A model generated the notes under the pieces. It ran no database searches and was not told the origin of the DNA. It was given only the letters and a program-made list of their open reading frames with translations. Positions 18,701-27,536 of a DNA stretch of 64,000 nt are shown piece after piece; within the stretch, counting starts at the first letter, position 1, and the number at the start of each line of letters is the position of its first letter. Position numbers and translations under genes: made by a program. The DNA is from Pelagihabitans sp965238025. GTDB taxonomy: Bacteria; Bacteroidota; Bacteroidia; Flavobacteriales; Flavobacteriaceae. The stretch spans positions 1,302,001-1,366,000 of the forward strand of contig OZ250162.1 in NCBI GenBank assembly GCA_965238025.1. The letters are read 5' to 3'.

Positions 18701-19217
18701 AGGCGAAGTAACTATTGGCAAACTGTTAGACCATTATTATGAAATCAATGAAGGTATAGGGGTACACAAATCCCCTGAACTGTACGGGGCTTTCCCAACA
18801 GATCCGTATTCGCATACGCCAGGCGGAAAAGGCGCACAGCAACCTGGTATGACCGGACAGGTAAAAGAAGATATACTAAGCAGATTTGGTGAATTGGGTG
18901 TCTTTGTGAAGGATGGCAAGTTACTGTTTAACCCACGTTTGTTAAGACGAGAGGAGTTCTTAAAAAAGCCAAAGACGTTTACCTATACCGCTATCAATAA
19001 TGAGGTAGAGCAAATTGAACTGGAAAAAGATTCTCTTGCTTTTACCTATTGTCAAATACCCATAATCTATACATTGTCGGAAGAAGAAGGACTTAAGGTA
19101 AACATAAAGGACAGCGTTACGGGCTTCGATAGCCTAAACCTCGATTCCGAAACAAGCGACAAGGTGTTTAAAAGAACCGGTGAAATCAGTAAGATCGTGG
19201 TTTCCCTAAAACGATGA
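15750..19217 (+). CDS. GH94/GH149-like inverting phosphorylase, probable beta-1,3-oligoglucan phosphorylase
   Basis: 1155 residues without a signal peptide, so cytoplasmic. N-terminal beta-sandwich (SSNGGLSAGR near residue 55) and a long helical catalytic region. EWNDANNALVG places a catalytic-type Asp at 658, equivalent to the DWND loop of GH94 cellobiose phosphorylases. Other conserved-looking loops are PWSYIGYWGDHQ (about 525-538), GRSGTFFGYEG (about 946) and PGGKGAQQPGMTGQ (about 1022). Length and the GH16/GH17/GH30 context fit GH149, which splits beta-1,3-glucooligosaccharides with phosphate to give glucose 1-phosphate. The family assignment is from memory of motifs and size; the exact linkage is inferred from context. 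Confidence 0.75.
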   Translation: MSKNPIYIGNQQAAAAAGEVKGKLVVFENENYYKISNSDAMRPFFMSIVSDSNHWMFISSNGGLSAGRRNSESALFPYYTDDKITESADLTGSKTIVQVHTKDKTFLWEPFSERFSGIYKVSRNLYKNVYGNKVVFEEINEDLGLTFRYHWNSSDAFGFVKKSTLRNDGDSEIEVTVLDGIQNILPYGVTSGLQNDRSNLVDAYKKNELEAYLGLGIYALSAIIVDRAEPSEALKATTVWSAGIEDAKYLVSSLQLDAFRKGETITQEVDIKAEKGAYFVCADVKLQAAAEKNWIVVADVNQSKVSISKISQKLRNEKSLPTLVAEDIEKGSKHLLELNGASDAMQLTANKLRNSRHFSNTLFNIMRGGIFDDNYQIEKLDFINYIEKANKKVFRKKEAVLNGLPEVFSLSHLRSLTENLEDHNEDKNFKRLCYEYMPLLFSRRHGDPSRPWNKFSINTRNEDGSKILDYEGNWRDIFQNWEALAHSYPEFIESMIHKFLNASTFDGYNPYRVTKDGFDWETIEPHDPWSYIGYWGDHQIIYLLKFLEFIEDHYPQRLGTYFEQDIFVYADVPYKIKDYSEILKDPKDTIILDQESEEKIIQKKKELGADGALLRDQNFFIYKVNLVEKLLATVLAKLSNFIPEGGIWMNTQRPEWNDANNALVGNGVSMVTLYYLRRFLNFFEKVIKNVPEEKYTISNELLVFFNSVTTTLEDNLNLLSGKVSDTARKDVMDGLGNAGSIFRNTIYENGFSDERNTITKNDLLKFVEVSLKHLDHSIDVNKRGDKLFHSYNLMTVENDSEVSLSHLSEMLEGQVAVLSSGYISGEASLELLNALRSSALFRPDQYSYLLYPNKELPRFHDKNNIPSQRAKESTLVQQLLKDGNSQVVESDIDGNIHFNGAFNNAESLKSALSQLPQEQYGGFVEKDTALLLDIFEEIFDHKAFTGRSGTFFGYEGLGSIYWHMVSKLLLSVQETCLQAVAKGEGEVTIGKLLDHYYEINEGIGVHKSPELYGAFPTDPYSHTPGGKGAQQPGMTGQVKEDILSRFGELGVFVKDGKLLFNPRLLRREEFLKKPKTFTYTAINNEVEQIELEKDSLAFTYCQIPIIYTLSEEEGLKVNIKDSVTGFDSLNLDSETSDKVFKRTGEISKIVVSLKR

Positions 19218-19241
19218 CGATGTATTAAAAACAACTAGAAG

Positions 19242-20549
19242 ATGAAAAAACTAATCACAACAACCATTTATGTTCTTGCGGTGATGCTAGTATGCTCCTG
19301 CAAAGAGACGACAAAGAAAGAAATGAATAAAGATACTACTGCAGAAGAGCAAACAAGTTTAAGTGCGAAAGATATTTTAGGAAACCCAGATTATTTGGCA
19401 ATGTCTTATGGAGGTTATAGGCATGCGGATCATGGCATTGAACCTACCTTGGAGGAACTAAAAGAGGATATGAAGATTTTGTCGGCAATGGGGGTAAAAA
19501 TAATCCGTACCTACAAGCTGCTTAAACCGCAAGCGGCTAATCTGGTAAAAGTCATTAGCGAGATGAAAAAAGAAGACCCTAATTTTGAAATGTATGTGAT
19601 GTTAGGGGCATGGGTTGATTGTAAGAATTCATTTGGTTCTGGAAATGGAGAAGCAGATCATAATCAAGAGAATGAAGAAAATCCGGCGGAGATAGAAAGA
19701 GCCGTGGCCCTGGCAAATAAATACCCAGATGTTGTTAAGGTCATTGCTGTTGGTAATGAAGCGATGGTGAAATGGGCTGCAAGTTATTATGTAGAGCCAT
19801 GGATTATATTAAAATGGGTAAATCATCTCCAAGACTTAAAGAAAGAAGGGAAACTACCTGAAGACCTTTGGATTACAAGTTCAGATAATTTTGCCTCTTG
19901 GGGCGGCGGCGGAGATGAGTACCATATAGAAGATTTAAACAAATTGATTAAGGCGGTAGATTTTCTTTCTGTGCATACCTACCCAATGCACGATACCCAC
20001 TATCAACCTGATTTCTGGTTAAATCAGGAAGGATTGGAAGGGAAGACGGATATGGAAAAAATAGAAACCTCTATGTTGCGTTCCAAGAAGTATGCTATGA
20101 TGCAGTATGAAAATGTAAAGAAATATATGGAAAGCCTTGGGGTTGACAAACCAATTCATATTGGAGAAACCGGATGGGCAAGCTTTTCCTCAGGACATTA
20201 TGGACCAAAGGGATCAAAAGCATGTGACGAATATAAAGAAGCCCTTTACTATAAACATATGAGAGACTGGACCAATGATGCTGGAATGTCATGTTTTTAT
20301 TTTGAAGGGTTCGATGAACCTTGGAAAGGTGGCCCCAATGCAGGAAATTCTGAAAAACACTTTGGATTGCTCACCGTAGACGGTAAGGCAAAATATGCAC
20401 TTTGGGATGAAGTGGATAAAGGAACGTTTAAGGGGTTGACCAGAAATGGGAATCCCATAACGAAAACATATGATGGTAATAAAGAAGCGCTGATGAAAGA
20501 TGTGGAAGTAGCACCTACGGCTGAAGAATGGCATAAAAGTCAACAATAA
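19242..20549 (+). CDS. GH17 beta-1,3-glucan hydrolase, lipoprotein
   Basis: 435 residues. Type II signal ending VCSC (Cys20). TIM-barrel GH17 with AVGNEAMVKW giving acid/base Glu173 and HIGETGWAS giving nucleophile Glu309. Acts on beta-1,3-glucan or its oligosaccharides in the periplasm or at the membrane. It is longer than the two signal-less GH17 paralogues downstream, with a GNGEADHNQENEEN loop and a C-terminal tail. It starts 24 bases after the phosphorylase and is followed 17 bases later by GH30. Confidence 0.9.
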   Translation: MKKLITTTIYVLAVMLVCSCKETTKKEMNKDTTAEEQTSLSAKDILGNPDYLAMSYGGYRHADHGIEPTLEELKEDMKILSAMGVKIIRTYKLLKPQAANLVKVISEMKKEDPNFEMYVMLGAWVDCKNSFGSGNGEADHNQENEENPAEIERAVALANKYPDVVKVIAVGNEAMVKWAASYYVEPWIILKWVNHLQDLKKEGKLPEDLWITSSDNFASWGGGGDEYHIEDLNKLIKAVDFLSVHTYPMHDTHYQPDFWLNQEGLEGKTDMEKIETSMLRSKKYAMMQYENVKKYMESLGVDKPIHIGETGWASFSSGHYGPKGSKACDEYKEALYYKHMRDWTNDAGMSCFYFEGFDEPWKGGPNAGNSEKHFGLLTVDGKAKYALWDEVDKGTFKGLTRNGNPITKTYDGNKEALMKDVEVAPTAEEWHKSQQ

Positions 20550-20566
20550 CACCTCAACAAATTGAT

Positions 20567-22060
20567 ATGAAGACGCTGAAAAAAGTAATGGTATTGATGG
20601 TTATCTTGATTATGGCAAGTTGTAATAAGGAGGACAAAGCACTGGCAGTTGAAGTTTATGAAACCTCTATAAACGGGAATAAACTTAAAAAGATTACCGA
20701 GGTTGTCGCTGTAGATGACGCCGTTAGTCTCAAACTTTCGCCGGAACAAAAATTTCAAACCATCACCGGATTTGGTGGAGCATTCACCGAGTCTTCGGCG
20801 TATTTATTAAATAAGCTAAGTAAGGAGAACCGTAAAAAAATTATCGATGCTTACTTTAGCAAAGAAGGTGCGCACTATTCGCTAACAAGATCACATATGA
20901 ACTCTTGTGATTTTTCAGTGAGCAATTATTCCTATACCCCCGTTGAAGGCGATAAAGAGTTAGAGCATTTTTCGATAGAAGAAGATAAAGATGATTTAAT
21001 CCCATTTATTAAGGATGCCATGGCTGCTTCTACCGACGGATTTAAGATTTTCGGGTCTCCTTGGACCGCAGCGCCTTGGATGAAAGACAATAACAACTGG
21101 GTGGGCGGTAAATTGCTTCCGGAGTATTACGATACTTGGGCCTTGTTCTTTTCAAAGTATGTAGATGCCTATAAAGAAGAAGGCATTGATATCTGGGGTT
21201 TTACGGTTGAAAATGAACCTTTGGGCAATGGTAACAACTGGGAAAGCATGCATTATTCGCCGGATGAAATGACCAACTTTGTTCAAAATCATTTGGGACC
21301 AAAACTGGAAGCAGATGGTAAAGGCGACCTAAAGATTTTAGGCTATGACCAAAATAGGGAACACCTAAAAGAATGGGTAGACTCTCAATATAAAAACGAA
21401 GAAACATCCAAATATTTTGATGGGACGGCCATACATTGGTATGCAAGTACCTTTGAGGTATTTCCGGAAGAACTGCAATATGCACATGAAAAAGCGCCGG
21501 ATAAACTTCTAATTCAATCTGAAGCTTGTGTAGATGCAGAGGTTCCTGTATGGCAAGATGATGCTTGGTACTGGAAAAAAGAAGCTACAGACTGGGGCTT
21601 TGAATGGGCTCCGGAAAAAGACAAACATTTGCACCCCAAATATGCACCTGTAAATCGTTATGCGAGGGATATTATAGGTTGTTTGAACAATTGGGTAGAC
21701 GGTTGGGTAGATTGGAATATGGTTTTAGATACCAAAGGAGGGCCAAACTGGTTCAAAAACTGGTGTATAGCTCCTGTAATTGTAGATCCCGAAAAAGATG
21801 AGGTGTATTTTACACCACTTTACTATACTATGGCCCATTTCAGTAAATATATACGCCCAGGTGCGGTGCGGATCGGTTTAACAAATTCGGATGAGAATCT
21901 CCTAGCAACCGCTGCCAAGAATCCAGATGGTTCAATCGCCATAGTTGTTTTTAATGGAGGTACTGAAGCCAAAAGCCTCTCCATATCATTGGGAGAAAAG
22001 AACAATACGATAAAAATCAGTGGCCAAGCCATTCAAACCATACTAATACCGAATTCGTAA
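20567..22060 (+). CDS. GH30 beta-glucosidase/beta-1,6-glucanase, lipoprotein
   Basis: 497 residues. Lipobox LIMASC (Cys19). GH30 signatures: TITGFGGAFTESSAYLL near 65-81, SPWTAAPWMK (164-173), TVENEPL with acid/base Glu217, and LIQSEAC with nucleophile Glu319. A C-terminal beta-sandwich follows the barrel, as expected for the family. In laminarin loci GH30 enzymes remove beta-1,6-linked glucose branches, which would leave linear beta-1,3 chains for GH17 and the phosphorylase (known for the family, inferred here). Same operon as its neighbours. Confidence 0.9.
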   Translation: MKTLKKVMVLMVILIMASCNKEDKALAVEVYETSINGNKLKKITEVVAVDDAVSLKLSPEQKFQTITGFGGAFTESSAYLLNKLSKENRKKIIDAYFSKEGAHYSLTRSHMNSCDFSVSNYSYTPVEGDKELEHFSIEEDKDDLIPFIKDAMAASTDGFKIFGSPWTAAPWMKDNNNWVGGKLLPEYYDTWALFFSKYVDAYKEEGIDIWGFTVENEPLGNGNNWESMHYSPDEMTNFVQNHLGPKLEADGKGDLKILGYDQNREHLKEWVDSQYKNEETSKYFDGTAIHWYASTFEVFPEELQYAHEKAPDKLLIQSEACVDAEVPVWQDDAWYWKKEATDWGFEWAPEKDKHLHPKYAPVNRYARDIIGCLNNWVDGWVDWNMVLDTKGGPNWFKNWCIAPVIVDPEKDEVYFTPLYYTMAHFSKYIRPGAVRIGLTNSDENLLATAAKNPDGSIAIVVFNGGTEAKSLSISLGEKNNTIKISGQAIQTILIPNS

Positions 22061-22101
22061 AAACGAAAATGTAAAATATACACCAACTAAAACTTAAAAT
22101 T

Positions 22102-23667
22102 ATGTCAAACATTAAAACAGCAGCAAAAGACAAGGTCCCTGTTGGACAAAAGGCTGCTTTTGGGGCAGGCCATTTTATATTGAACATCTTGCCCGGAACG
22201 CTTGGGGTCTTTATTCAGTTTTTCCTATTGACCGCTTGGGGAGTAGATCCTTTATGGGCGGGCCTTTTAGGTGGTTTGCCAAGAATATTCGATTCGATTA
22301 CAGATCCGATAATGGGTTTCATATCCGATAATACAACATCAAGATGGGGCCGGCGGCGACCCTATATTTTCGTAGGGGCCATCATAAGTGGGATACTCTT
22401 CTTTTTAATGTGGCAAATTGATGATAACGCTTCACAGACCTATATTATTTGGCATGTCATGGTGCTTCAATTGCTATTTCTTATTGGGAATACAATGTTT
22501 GCTACGCCATTGGTAGGTTTGGGTTATGAGATGACTCCGGATTACAATGAGCGTACACGTTTAATGGCTTTTTCTAACACCATGGGTCAAATTGCTTGGA
22601 TGATCGTGCCTTGGTTGTATGTGATTATTCCCGACACAAACACATTTAATACCCAAACAGAGGGTGTACGCACTATGGCCTTAATAGTAGGTGCGATGTG
22701 CATCGTTTTTGGAATCTTACCGGCCTTATTTACCAAGGGTATTGATTCCTCACATATGGAGAACCGAAAAGAAATTAATTTCAAATCTCTTTCAGCCAAT
22801 ATGAAAGAATTGTGGGCAGGGATTAAACAGGTTGCTAAAAATAAACCTTTCATGAAGCTGTGCGGGGCAACTTTTTTGGTTTTTAATGGATTTCAGTTGG
22901 TTGCCGCTTTTGGTGTTTTCATAATTGTGTTCTATATGTACAACGGGAGTTATGAAATGGCAGGTACTTGGCCAGCCTGGTTTAATACTATAAATGCAAT
23001 AATAACGGCATTTTTGGTTATACCTATTATTTCTAAAATGGCAAATAAATGGGGAAAGAAGAATGCTTTTATAATTTCTACGGTTTTGTCTATTGTAGGT
23101 TATGTCTTAAAATGGTGGGGTTTTGATAAGGAGCTAAATAGCCAATTTAACCGGACTGGAATAGGCAAAAGTTTGAATTCTGCCGTAGGATCTCTTTTCG
23201 AATGGTTGAACCCAATATTGGATAATATCGGGATGTCTTGGTTTAGCATAGACCCAGGGAGCGAAATCCCATGGCTTATATTTTTACCCATTCCATTGTT
23301 TGCCTTCGGGATGGGAGGCCTATTTACATTGATGATGTCTATGACAGCCGATGTATGCGATTTAGATGAATTGGAAAACGGGATGCCTAGAAAAGAGGGC
23401 ACTTTTGGTGCCATCTATTGGTTAATGGTTAAAATAGGCCAGTCTATTGCCCTAGTTTTAGGTGGGGTGATTTTGAGTATTGTAGGGTTTGATCCAAATG
23501 CAACGGAGCAATCCTTGGAAACAATGAATAATCTTAGGATAGCCGATATAATAGTTCCATCAGCAACGGCAGCTTTGGCAATTTGGGCAATGTGGAAGTA
23601 TAACCTTAACGAGGATAGAGCAAGGGAGATAAAGGCGGAATTAGTAAAACGACGGGGGGAGCTATAG
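22102..23667 (+). CDS. GPH-family MFS transporter
   Basis: 521 residues with about twelve TM helices. The glycoside-pentoside-hexuronide (MelB-like) signature is clear: RIFDSITDPIMGFISDNTTSRWGRRRPYI, including the conserved Asp residues after TM1-2. It presumably takes up beta-glucan oligosaccharides or glucosides by cation symport. A roughly 50-residue segment (about 343-392, LNSQFNRTGIGKSLNS and onward) extends the TM9-TM10 loop on the periplasmic side. It lies between GH30 and the cytoplasmic GH17 pair, consistent with supplying their substrate. Confidence 0.88.
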   Translation: MSNIKTAAKDKVPVGQKAAFGAGHFILNILPGTLGVFIQFFLLTAWGVDPLWAGLLGGLPRIFDSITDPIMGFISDNTTSRWGRRRPYIFVGAIISGILFFLMWQIDDNASQTYIIWHVMVLQLLFLIGNTMFATPLVGLGYEMTPDYNERTRLMAFSNTMGQIAWMIVPWLYVIIPDTNTFNTQTEGVRTMALIVGAMCIVFGILPALFTKGIDSSHMENRKEINFKSLSANMKELWAGIKQVAKNKPFMKLCGATFLVFNGFQLVAAFGVFIIVFYMYNGSYEMAGTWPAWFNTINAIITAFLVIPIISKMANKWGKKNAFIISTVLSIVGYVLKWWGFDKELNSQFNRTGIGKSLNSAVGSLFEWLNPILDNIGMSWFSIDPGSEIPWLIFLPIPLFAFGMGGLFTLMMSMTADVCDLDELENGMPRKEGTFGAIYWLMVKIGQSIALVLGGVILSIVGFDPNATEQSLETMNNLRIADIIVPSATAALAIWAMWKYNLNEDRAREIKAELVKRRGEL

Positions 23668-23691
23668 GTAAAACGCAAAAAACGAAATATT

Positions 23692-24600
23692 ATGTCATAT
23701 AGAGGAGAACACGATTATTTGATTAATACGGCAAACTTTAGCGATTATAAAGGTGTCGATTTTAGTAAATATTCCATAGAAGAATTAAAAAAATTATGGA
23801 AGGCTACATTAGAAAAAGGAATGCGCGGGATATGTTTTAGCATGTATGAAGATGGGCAGAAACCAGGAGATATCATTACCGAAGAACAAGTGAGGCGTAG
23901 AATACAAATCTTAAAGCCCTATGCCAAATGGGTACGTTCTTTTTCTTGTGTAGAAGGGAATGAGCATATTCCGCGTATTGCGCATCAAAATGGAATGAAA
24001 ACCTTGGTAGGTGCATGGTTGGGCCATGACCTAAAAATGAACGAGGCCGAAATAGAAGGCTTAATTACGTTGGCAAAGGAGGGCTGTGTGGATATTGCCG
24101 CGGTCGGCAATGAGGTTTTGTATAGGAATGACCTGACCGAGGAACAGCTGTTAGACTATATTTATTTGGTAAAAGAAGCTTTGCCCGGTATTCCAGTCGG
24201 ATATGTGGATGCATACTATGAATTTTCCCACCATCCGAAGATTACCGAAGCCTGTGATGTCATTTTAGCCAATTGCTACCCCTATTGGGAAGGCTGTAGT
24301 ATTGAACATTCACTCAATCATATGCAACAAATGTTCGGTCAGGCGACCCATGCCGGAAAGGGTAAAAAAGTAATTATTACCGAAACCGGTTGGCCTAGCG
24401 AAGGAAGTAGTTTAAAAGGTGCGGTATCATCCAATGAAAATGCGATGAAATATTTTATCAATTCGCAGATGTGGTCAACCAAAGACAATATAGAAATGTT
24501 CTATTTTTCGTCCTTTGATGAATCTTGGAAGGTAGGAGCAGAAGGCGATGTAGGAGCTTATTGGGGTCTTTGGGATAAAAATGAAAAATTAAAGTTCTAA
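23692..24600 (+). CDS. GH17 family enzyme without signal peptide (copy 2)
   Basis: 302 residues, a compact single-domain GH17 TIM barrel. AAVGNEVLY gives acid/base Glu141; IITETGWPS gives nucleophile Glu231. The N-terminus (MSYRGEHDYL) has no export signal, so it should act in the cytoplasm on imported beta-1,3-oligosaccharides. GH17 includes both hydrolases and glucan transferases, and I cannot tell which this is. 24 bases after the MFS gene and 49 bases before the next GH17 gene; the two cytoplasmic paralogues are clearly divergent from each other. Confidence 0.87.
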   Translation: MSYRGEHDYLINTANFSDYKGVDFSKYSIEELKKLWKATLEKGMRGICFSMYEDGQKPGDIITEEQVRRRIQILKPYAKWVRSFSCVEGNEHIPRIAHQNGMKTLVGAWLGHDLKMNEAEIEGLITLAKEGCVDIAAVGNEVLYRNDLTEEQLLDYIYLVKEALPGIPVGYVDAYYEFSHHPKITEACDVILANCYPYWEGCSIEHSLNHMQQMFGQATHAGKGKKVIITETGWPSEGSSLKGAVSSNENAMKYFINSQMWSTKDNIEMFYFSSFDESWKVGAEGDVGAYWGLWDKNEKLKF

Positions 24601-24649
24601 ATCTGCGTTAGTATACTAATTATTTTAAATCTTAACCTAAATCGGCTTA

Positions 24650-25591
24650 ATGAAATACACTGATGTATTGAACATAAAACCTGGTCGGGCCATTTGCTAC
24701 TCGGGTTTTAGGGAAGGGCAACATCCAGGAGGTGAATATCCAAGTTATGAAGAAGTAAAAGAAGATTTACTCATATTACAGAAACACTGGAAATATTTAC
24801 GGCTATATGATTGCGATGCGCATTCAGATACGGTCTTAGAGGTCATTAAAGAAGAAAAGCTGGACCTTAAGGTGATGTTAGGGGCCTATATAGTTGCTGA
24901 AATGAACAATTTTGGTTGCCCTTGGGGTGGAACCTATTCTGAGGAGGAACTGATCCATAACAAAGCAAAAAACAAGTATCAGATTCAGAAACTGATTGCC
25001 TTGGCCAACCATTACCCAGACATTATCTTTTCTTTATCGGCAGGAAATGAGGCATGTGTTGATTGGACCGATCATTACGTCCAAGTTGAAAGCGTTATCA
25101 AGTATGTGCGAATGATAAAAGCGGGCGCCAAACAACCAGTGACTTTTTGCGAAAATTACGCGCCCTGGTTGGGGGTGTTAAAAGATTTGGTGGCTGAAGT
25201 TGACTTTATCTCCATTCATACCTATCCCGTTTGGGAATACCAAAACATTCATAATGCATTGGAGTATACCAAAAGCAATTATTATTCGGTAGCACATATG
25301 TATCCTGAAAAACCCGTTGTCATTACCGAAGCGGGTTGGGCGACCAACTCGAATGGTAGGGGGATTGATCCTAATAATGTTAGCGAGGAAAGTCAGGAGA
25401 TATATTATAATGATCTGACCAAATGGAGCGAAGAAGACGAGATACTCACCTTTGTATTCGAGGCTTTTGACGAAACCTGGAAAGGCTCGCCGGAACCTTT
25501 GGAACCAGAAAAACATTGGGGCCTTTTTAAAATGGATAGAACGCCAAAATTGGTCATGAGGGAACTTTTCGCCAATTTACTAATCAGATAG
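24650..25591 (+). CDS. GH17 family enzyme without signal peptide (copy 3)
   Basis: 313 residues. SAGNEACVDW gives acid/base Glu134; VITEAGWAT gives nucleophile Glu227. No signal peptide. It resembles the lipoprotein GH17 at 19242-20549 more than its direct neighbour (shared ALANxYPD before the acid/base motif and FEAFDETWKGS / FEGFDEPWKGG near the end), suggesting origin by duplication of a secreted form and loss of the signal. Last gene before the terminator at 25611. Confidence 0.87.
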   Translation: MKYTDVLNIKPGRAICYSGFREGQHPGGEYPSYEEVKEDLLILQKHWKYLRLYDCDAHSDTVLEVIKEEKLDLKVMLGAYIVAEMNNFGCPWGGTYSEEELIHNKAKNKYQIQKLIALANHYPDIIFSLSAGNEACVDWTDHYVQVESVIKYVRMIKAGAKQPVTFCENYAPWLGVLKDLVAEVDFISIHTYPVWEYQNIHNALEYTKSNYYSVAHMYPEKPVVITEAGWATNSNGRGIDPNNVSEESQEIYYNDLTKWSEEDEILTFVFEAFDETWKGSPEPLEPEKHWGLFKMDRTPKLVMRELFANLLIR

Positions 25592-25610
25592 TTTTAACAA
25601 ATAACAAACA

Positions 25611-25639
25611 AAAAAGCCAGTTTTTCGACTGGCTTTTTT
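25611..25639 (+). terminator. terminator of the rightward glucan operon
   Basis: Inverted repeat AAAAAGCCAG / CTGGCTTTTT with an 8-base loop, followed by T residues. It begins 20 bases after the last GH17 stop. The hairpin and the TTTTGCTCCCC behind it resemble the terminator and 3' end of the tRNA-Asn gene at 29096-29134. Confidence 0.82.
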
Positions 25640-25889
25640 GCTCCCCTAATTTCAGCAAATTCAATGTATCGCCTTGGCGCAAACCAACCTTAATCGTTAT
25701 TGAAATTATGATTTCTATACCAATCATATAATTTAAGAGATAATATATTTCATAACTTGCCAAATAGGAATTTAAAGAATATCCATTTGTAATTTTTTGG
25801 GTGATAAAAACTAGGCTCGGGTAAAATCGAAAAGTAGGTGCTAATGAATCGTCTACTTTTCTTATTCGAGCTATTAGGCAAAAATAGGG

Positions 25890-27509
25890 ATGAGTGCAAA
25901 CGAGAAAATTTCGATAAAGGAGAAAATTGGTTATGCATTTGGTGATGGTGCAGCAAATATTGCTTGGCGGGGCGTCGCCACTTTTTTATTCATCTTTTAT
26001 ACTGATGTTTTTGGCTTAAGCCCTATTACGGTAGGGGTTTTAATGTTGACCGCTAGACTTAGCGACGGGATTAGCGATGTAGTAATGGGAGTCATTGGCG
26101 ATCGCACCAAATCAAGATACGGAAAATTTCGCCCTTGGATTTTATGGACTGCAATTCCACTTGCGGTAATCCTTGCCCTGTTGTTTACAAGTCCAGACCT
26201 TGGCACAAATGGTAAAATAGCATATGCTTATGTGACCTATATTCTTTTTACTTTGATCTATACCGCGAATAATGTTCCGTATGGAGCGCTTATGGCCGTT
26301 ATGACTGGTGATGACAAGGAACGGACTAGTATTGGCTCCTTTAGAATGGTGGGGGCTTTTGCAGGAGGAATGTTAGTACAGGGAGCCTTGCTTTTTTTGG
26401 TAGCCTATTTTGGCAATATTAATCCAAAAGTTGATGTGACCCAATTAGAAGATGAGGCCTATAGAGTCGAAGTATCTGCCGCTAAGAGCGTTGAACATGT
26501 AAACATAAAAACCGAAAATGGTATTGCAATGTTCACTTGGGATAATCCGAGCATGAACTTTGAAAATAATGCCCCAACTAATGGCAAAAGTTTCGAAATA
26601 GTAGCAGATGAGGAATACACATTTATTGTTAAAGGCGAAAACGGGATTACAGCCAGTGATATCTCAATTATAGATCAAAAGCAGGGTTATAGTAAATCAA
26701 TGTACGTAATGGCGGCCATACTGGCTTTATTGATGTTGGTTACCTTTTATTCCACTAGGGAAAGGGTATCGCCCCCAAAAGATCAAAAAAGTAATTTAAA
26801 ACAGGATTTTAAAGACCTAATAGCAAATAAGCCGTGGCTTGTGTTATTGGCAATCGGACTATTATTCAATGTGTACAATTCTATCAAGCAAGGTATTGTT
26901 ATTATATATTTCACCCATTATTTAAACGATCAATTACTGTCCGCTTCCTACTTGATTGGGTTAATGTTGGCCTCTATAGCTGGCGCATTTTTCACGACGC
27001 AACTGAGCAGAAAATTTGGGAAACGCAACTTATTCATTTACGCATTGCTTTTTTCAGGAATAGTAAATGCCTTAATAGCCTTCTGCACTCCGGAAAATAT
27101 CGGGGCCATATTCACCATTGGGATTTTATCAGAATTTGGCGCTGCAATATTCCCCACCTTGTTTTTTGTAATGTTAGGTGATGCGGCCGATTTTTCAGAG
27201 TGGAAAAATGGAAGAAGGGCAACGGGGCTTATTTATTCTGCTGGCTCATTTGCGACCAAGTTTGGTGGTGGTATAGCAGGAGCAGTTATTGGGTTAGTAT
27301 TAGGAGCGTTTCACTATGACGGGCAGGACGCCTTGGCCATTCAAGGTGCGTTTCCGGGAATGATAATGTTGATGAGTTGGGTGCCTTCAATCGTTGCGGT
27401 AATCGCTGCAGCAGTCATGTTTCTTTATCCGTTGACAAACAAAAAAATGGATGAAATTACAGCAGATCTAAATATTCGCAGAACTGCTCAAGAACAATCA
27501 ATCAATTAA
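25890..27509 (+). CDS. GPH-family MFS transporter with a large periplasmic insertion
   Basis: 539 residues. MelB/GPH signature TARLSDGISDVVMGVIGDRTKSRYGKFRPWI at about 54-84. About 90 hydrophilic, beta-strand-rich residues (about 176-268) interrupt the loop between TM5 and TM6, which should face the periplasm. The rest matches the family, including the charged loop before TM7. AGGG-like ribosome binding sequence lies just before ATG. Probably imports the substrate of the GH1 enzyme encoded 27 bases downstream. Its own promoter should lie in 25640-25889, but I see no exact TAnnTTTG there. Confidence 0.87.
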   Translation: MSANEKISIKEKIGYAFGDGAANIAWRGVATFLFIFYTDVFGLSPITVGVLMLTARLSDGISDVVMGVIGDRTKSRYGKFRPWILWTAIPLAVILALLFTSPDLGTNGKIAYAYVTYILFTLIYTANNVPYGALMAVMTGDDKERTSIGSFRMVGAFAGGMLVQGALLFLVAYFGNINPKVDVTQLEDEAYRVEVSAAKSVEHVNIKTENGIAMFTWDNPSMNFENNAPTNGKSFEIVADEEYTFIVKGENGITASDISIIDQKQGYSKSMYVMAAILALLMLVTFYSTRERVSPPKDQKSNLKQDFKDLIANKPWLVLLAIGLLFNVYNSIKQGIVIIYFTHYLNDQLLSASYLIGLMLASIAGAFFTTQLSRKFGKRNLFIYALLFSGIVNALIAFCTPENIGAIFTIGILSEFGAAIFPTLFFVMLGDAADFSEWKNGRRATGLIYSAGSFATKFGGGIAGAVIGLVLGAFHYDGQDALAIQGAFPGMIMLMSWVPSIVAVIAAAVMFLYPLTNKKMDEITADLNIRRTAQEQSIN

Positions 27510-27536
27510 TGCTAAGAAAATAAATTTGAATTTTTA

